Below are positions 59,738-64,000 of a stretch of DNA of 64,000 nucleotides, piece by piece. The position numbers and the translations under genes are program-made. A model generated the notes under the pieces. The model searched no databases. It saw only the letters and a program-made list of their open reading frames with translations, and was not told where the DNA came from. Every line of letters starts with the position of its first letter. The stretch's first letter is position 1. Source of the stretch: Siphonodentalium dalli (lineage: Eukaryota; Mollusca; Scaphopoda; Gadilida; Siphonodentaliidae); NCBI GenBank assembly GCA_032622095.1, contig CP136061.1:201432244-201496243 (forward strand), read 5' to 3'.

Positions 59738-60667
59738 TGTCGTATATACACCGTGCTATATAGTTCCCAGTATTTTGCGTAGAACAAAAGTATATTTTAA
59801 TATTCTGTGTACATAAACAATGTAAATAAACCAGAACAGTCTAACCATATTCAATATGACAATTTTAAGAGATCATTATGCCGTTTTAATATTGTCGCAA
59901 TGATATCAAGCTTATTTTCGATAGATTGCACAAATATTAAAAAAATAATTCACCTGGCGATATTCGGTTTCTAATCGATCTATTGTTGATAGAATTAATT
60001 TAAATGGAAGTTATTAATGCCAATATGACTTCTCCTGATATTTTTTCCCACATAACTCCTTGACGATCGGGTATGTATGTTACGATATTTGTCTTTTTAC
60101 TCGGCAATTAGAAAGCATGATGAATTGTACTTGCCTGTGTTTATCATGGCGACCACTGTGTAGATTGTCGTCATCTTGCAATCAGTCTCTAATGGCTGAA
60201 CAGCTCATTTGACGAAAAAACAAAGGCTCCTCTCATGTACACCAGATCCTATAGCATACAATAGTCCATACTTCAGGTCAATATGTTTAGTTATTTTGAA
60301 GTTCTCGGTACCCAAAGACATGTTATTTTTCCCATATATTTCCCAAATTTGTCAAATTAAAGTGTTTTATTTAAAAAACCACACATTGGGAACACTAAAA
60401 TTGTTCGCCAACACATTCTATGTGTGACACTGAACTATGTAAGATGTGGTTGCAATGCATTTTCTTTTTTACATTGTTGTTTTTGGCTCATAGAAAAATT
60501 ATGTTTTCAGCCATTTTTTGGCAAAACGTGCATCTGACCCTTAACACATTGGATCTCGTTCTGCTTCTATATGATAAGCATTAGAATCATTTAGCTATAT
60601 GTGTGCATGTGAATGGAAACTGACGCGAAAACACATGCAGTTAAAAAGCGCACACCGTACGTATATA
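59738..60667. other. Unassigned sequence
   Basis: No supported gene. It may include promoter sequence of the minus-strand transcript, but I see no element I can name. Confidence 0.3.
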
Positions 60668-60721
60668 TGCAATGAAAAGGCGATCATCAGTATAGTGGCT
60701 GATTATCGCCTTTGCATTGCA
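60668..60721. other. 54-base hairpin, 23-bp stem with 8-base loop
   Basis: The left arm TGCAATGAAAAGGCGATCAT then CAG pairs with CTG then ATTATCGCCTTTGCATTGCA at 21 of 23 positions, loop TATAGTGG. It stands alone in otherwise single-copy DNA. It could be a small-RNA precursor or the footprint of a fold-back element. Confidence 0.6.
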
Positions 60722-62003
60722 ATTTCCTAATTATTCTTAGACACGCCCTAATACCTAAAACCAGACAACCTATAGGCATATATCATACACGGAACCAATA
60801 TTTTCTTAGCATAGCTGTAATAAATGGACGCGGGCCAGTCTAAAAGCGCGGGAACTTAACTTCCTACTTAAGATAGATTTAAGACTGTTATAAACGCGTT
60901 CGAGAAACGGAAAAGATGCATTATAAGATTCACCTTACGTATTAGATTAAGTCCATCTTAGGATCATCTTAATTTCTTATTTCATGAAATTGGACCCTCT
61001 CTAATATGTGTGTCAGAAACAAACACTTTCACGTGTAGATCACGTGGGTAAAGCAAGATATTTCCTAATTTCGATGGCGGCCATTTGGTCTGAAAAATAC
61101 GTCAACTAAAAAGCAATAGGTACAAATAATCAATAAGTTAATTCCAATTTGATAGACGTCAAATAAAAATTAATGAAGTTCGAATTACAGCCAATATGTC
61201 AATTCCAATTTAAAGACATAGTATGTGCTTGTTCGGGTGCGTGAACCTGATAAGTTAGTATCCAGGCGCTATGCCAACTGGATGAATGTAACATTCTACT
61301 AACATCGCCGAAAATCTGAAACAAATCCACCATACCACTCCATAGAAAACATCGTCTGAACTACGCTCAAATGTAAATATTTACTACTCGATTCGGGACG
61401 CATCTATCGCCAATAAACTAACGAAAACGATTTCGCCATCGAGAGTTACTGCATTTAATTAAATTATAAGAATGACGGTGTGTGTTGTCAATTTGGATAT
61501 AATATTTGTAAAAATTACTACTTTGAACAAGATTATTCTCCATTTATATTTGATCAACTACCGGGGTGTTTCACGCCACTTTAATAGGAGTCCTTTAAAA
61601 TAAATAGACGTCAAATGTAAATTAATAAAGGTCAAACTTGAATCACAGTCAATAAGCCAATTCCAATGTTAACGCTATGCTGTTCGGTTTCTTTTGCAAT
61701 AGAAAACATCTCCTTGTGGCATCATCTTTGATTTACTCGAATTTCTAGTCAGCCAGTGCAGTCTTCAGAATGGTGCCCTGCATGGATCACCGGAATCCGA
61801 AAAGAAAAAAACACGCATTGGGAACAAATCGCGGTTTGTCTGCATGCCGGACTACAGTGATCCATTTCTGCTTATTTTGGCTCTTCTCATCACTGATAAT
61901 TTAAAGGATCATTGAAACACATATTGACGAACACACATTGTGTGACCGTGAGCATTATTTTCACTTTTGGAAATCTTCAAAATGTTATGTTTCTATATCA
62001 TAG
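60722..62003. other. Unassigned; AT-rich with a doubled block
   Basis: 61125-61215 and 61600-61690 share TAGACGTCAAAT(A/G)(A/T)AAATTAAT, CAGTCAATA-type and CCAATTCCAAT blocks, a diverged direct repeat. GATGGCGGCCATTT occurs at 61073. No exon supported. Confidence 0.4.
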
Positions 62004-62141
62004 CCACGCAACACCCGATAAGTGTGAATTGCTCAAGAATTCCCAAAACTGGTGAGACCTCGGACCCAAAGGACATCGTAACAACAGCAACAACGGCTAT
62101 CGAGAATGTAACCAGACAGTCACATGTCGAGAGTGGCGATG
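62004..62141 (+). CDS. Candidate phase 1-1 exon, Thr/Ser-rich stalk-like
   Basis: An acceptor-like TTTCTATATCATAG and donor GGCGATG followed by GTGAGGGTG bracket 138 bases, open, entering and leaving in phase 1. The peptide (TQHPISVNCSRIPKTGETSD then PKDIVTTATTAIENVTR) is Thr/Ser-rich with two N-glycosylation sequons (NCS, NVT). This composition suits a juxtamembrane stalk. Phase and strand allow it to follow the exon at 46414-46755 in one transcript, across a 15-kb intron. Family unknown. Confidence 0.35.
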
Positions 62142-62534
62142 GTGAGGGTGAGCATAATTGTATATGATATATGACGCCAAACAGTATTTCCACATTTTCA
62201 CCTTTCGTTGGAGCGTAGAGATTTGCACCCATATGTGTGTTCTGATTGGGAACTATCGTTGCAAGGCGGTCGTTTCACATCTATCCAATGATTGGCGGTC
62301 AATCATTAGTGCTCAATTTATCAAATCATAAATATACGAACACATCTCTTTGCTCCAAAGAAAGCTGTGAATGTGGAAAATATATCAATTTGCAGCACAA
62401 ATAAGAGACAAGAAAATGCAAATATACACGCACAGACATATGATTCAAACATTCTCAGAGCAGCGGCCTACATACATGGGTATGTATGTCAGGGCATGCA
62501 TGCATGGGGCGGCTAAAACACCAAAAGTAAACTT
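62142..62534. other. Unassigned sequence
   Basis: No gene recognised. Confidence 0.35.
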
Positions 62535-62546
62535 TAGAGAGGTTGA

Positions 62547-62863
62547 TTGATTGATTGATTGATTGATTGGGGTTTTATGTCGCTTTAGCCACTAAGGCCA
62601 TATCACGACATTGTCAGTTTTAATGGTGGAGGAAATCCGCACACTTACGGCTAATCTAACAGTGATTTCAATGGCTGACAAACTCGTCGACCATGTGCGG
62701 CAAACCACCGGCCATCGGCAAGTAACTGGCAACTTTCCCAGATAACGATTTCGGGTTACAAAGTCCACGATGGAAACATGTGGATTTGAACCCTTATCGC
62801 CAGCGCTGGAAGGCGAAACGGCTTGGAGTTGTACCCCTAACCGATTGAGCCACCGAGGCCCCC
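62547..62863 (-). mobile_element. tRNA-derived SINE with (GATT)n tail, TSD TAGAGAGGTTGA
   Basis: Read on the minus strand it begins GGGGGCCTCGGTGGCTCAAT. TGGCTCAATCGG fits an RNA polymerase III A box, and GGTTCAAATCC fits a B box about 50 bases on. It ends in repeats of AATC, i.e. (GATT)n on the plus strand at 62547-62570. Perfect 12-bp duplications TAGAGAGGTTGA flank it (62535-62546, 62864-62875), showing target-primed insertion. The 3' body (ACAATGTCGTGATATGGCCT) resembles the conserved central domain of bivalve SINEs; I state that from memory. Confidence 0.88.
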
Positions 62864-62875
62864 TAGAGAGGTTGA

Positions 62876-63720
62876 ACTGGGAATATTGAACACATGAAGC
62901 ATGAAATACTAGTAATTTTAAAATAAGTATTTATTTGCAACATCGAAAAGAAAGCTAAAGTTGTACATATTTAATAAAAGTGGCACATAATTGTATTAGA
63001 ACTTAAGCTGATATAACATCTCAGGACAGTGAACTCAATCTTCACTTTCGGGACATTTTGTAGACATATCATGACATATCAGTTGTTAAGCTCCCATTCA
63101 ACTAGAGCTGACATATTTTGAAAATAAATACACAGAGAGGATATTTACCACGCTTGAACTATTTCCTGATTAGTATGTCAACCAGCCCATTATCTAGCAT
63201 TATTCTATACCACTTGTGTTAGTCTATAGTGGAGCAACTTCAATTATACTAAATTACAGGCACTGATTAGTTTGATGCACTGATGAAAGTTATTTTGTAG
63301 CCATTGATCGTCACATTAATGTTTGAGACATTTGCTTGCTCTTGTTCAATGCACACAATGATCTAAGCTTAAATGCCTTAGTTACATCAAGACAAATTTA
63401 TTTATTTCAATTTTACTTTCTCGATGCTTCTTTCCAAACGGTGTTGGGAAGGAAGTTTTTCACCTCACCGTCCCATATTCATGATATGCACCATGTCGTA
63501 GCTTAAGATCATTTCCATTAAGGCCCATGATATGAGGCCTCAGTAACATAACTATGGTGTTTTTTGCAGTTATAATATGTTTTAAACTGTTATGAATGTT
63601 AAATATGGGCACAAATGGTCTTTAGTAAAAAAAATTGCATGAATTTGTAAACCAAAAAATGCCGCTCGTACAACCCACCCACCCCGGCATACCTTCCTGC
63701 AAATGTTGTATCCCCCCCCG
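62876..63720 (-). mobile_element. Poly-G-ended element B, second copy (reversed)
   Basis: 63180-63720 is the reverse complement of the left part of 36642-38382: TGATAGACTAAC-type sequence, GTTTGAGACATTTGCT, TTACATCAAGACAAATT, TTGCAGTTATAATATG, GGCATACCTTCCTGCAAATG and a C run ending near 63720. 62876-63179 shows little homology beyond CAGCCCATTATCTAGCATTA. Confidence 0.7.
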
Positions 63721-64000
63721 ACAATGGTGCTTTGTATATGGGTTGGTTCCAGTCAGAGATGGATTTTGAGAATAACTAAGTTCTACATTATATAGTATCA
63801 TACAAAACGTATTTCAACCATGGACAAGAGTTTGGGTGTATATTTAAGTCCAAAAAGGAAACAACTCTGCAAAGTGGAGTCCACCCAATCTCGAAATTGC
63901 TGGTACATAGGCTCCCATGTTGGTTAATGTTTTCTATGGCGTGGTAATACAGCAGGATTGACCAGAGTATAATGTAAGTGGGGTACTTCATGACTTTACT
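63721..64000. other. Unassigned sequence at window edge
   Basis: A minus frame at 63788-63991 is open but shows no domain I can name. Confidence 0.3.

Overview
This is an AT-rich eukaryotic window with long intergenic or intronic stretches, a few intron-split host exons and a very dense load of nested transposable elements. A tRNA-derived SINE with a (GATT)n tail, a DIRS-order (tyrosine-recombinase type) retroelement with SGNH-hydrolase ORFs, a non-LTR retrotransposon and many long-TIR MITEs point to an invertebrate animal. A bivalve mollusc is my best guess; this is inference from repeat types, not proof. There are no bacterial operons, rRNA, tRNA genes or CRISPR arrays.

Host genes. The best-supported gene is GTF3C6 (RNA polymerase III factor TFIIIC subunit 6) on the minus strand. 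Four exons (22208-22128, 20947-20842, 17702-17589, 15046-14874) have consensus splice sites and compatible phases and end in a stop codon. Its first coding exon is unsettled: 57128-57066 (which would make intron 1 about 35 kb of nested transposons) or 22742-22713. On the plus strand two phase 1-1 exons (46414-46755 and 62004-62141) could belong to one unidentified extracellular or membrane protein.

Layout. 1-10 kb: a TTAA-flanked MITE is split by a 6.8-kb almost wholly palindromic element (3138-9946) with a TAA target duplication and inverted minisatellite arms. 10.8-12.4 kb: a tandem array. 12.8-13.3 kb: another copy of the first MITE. 14.8-22.2 kb: GTF3C6 exons with hAT and TTAA MITEs in the introns. 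22.8-23.9 kb: a piggyBac-like element. 26.7-27.9 kb: a broken tyrosine recombinase plus SGNH pair on the minus strand. 28-35 kb: TTAA MITEs, a 130-bp tandem array and duplications. 35.7-40.8 kb: a MITE containing a 4-kb hAT-type element, which itself contains a poly-G-ended element. 40.8-42.6 kb: a degenerate array. 42.9-46.2 kb: a non-LTR retrotransposon split by a 1.6-kb TTA-flanked element. 47.4-48.0 kb: a third complete hAT MITE. 48.5-55.8 kb: a broken DIRS-order retroelement (SGNH, Gag, RT, RNase H), split by a 2.2-kb fold-back element and ending just before a TTAA MITE. 57-62.2 kb: mostly single-copy sequence with candidate exons. 62.5-63.7 kb: a SINE and a second poly-G-ended element.

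Nearly everything here is mobile DNA. The nesting gives a readable relative order of insertions. Several families share the TTAA target, and three carry verified 8-bp target duplications.
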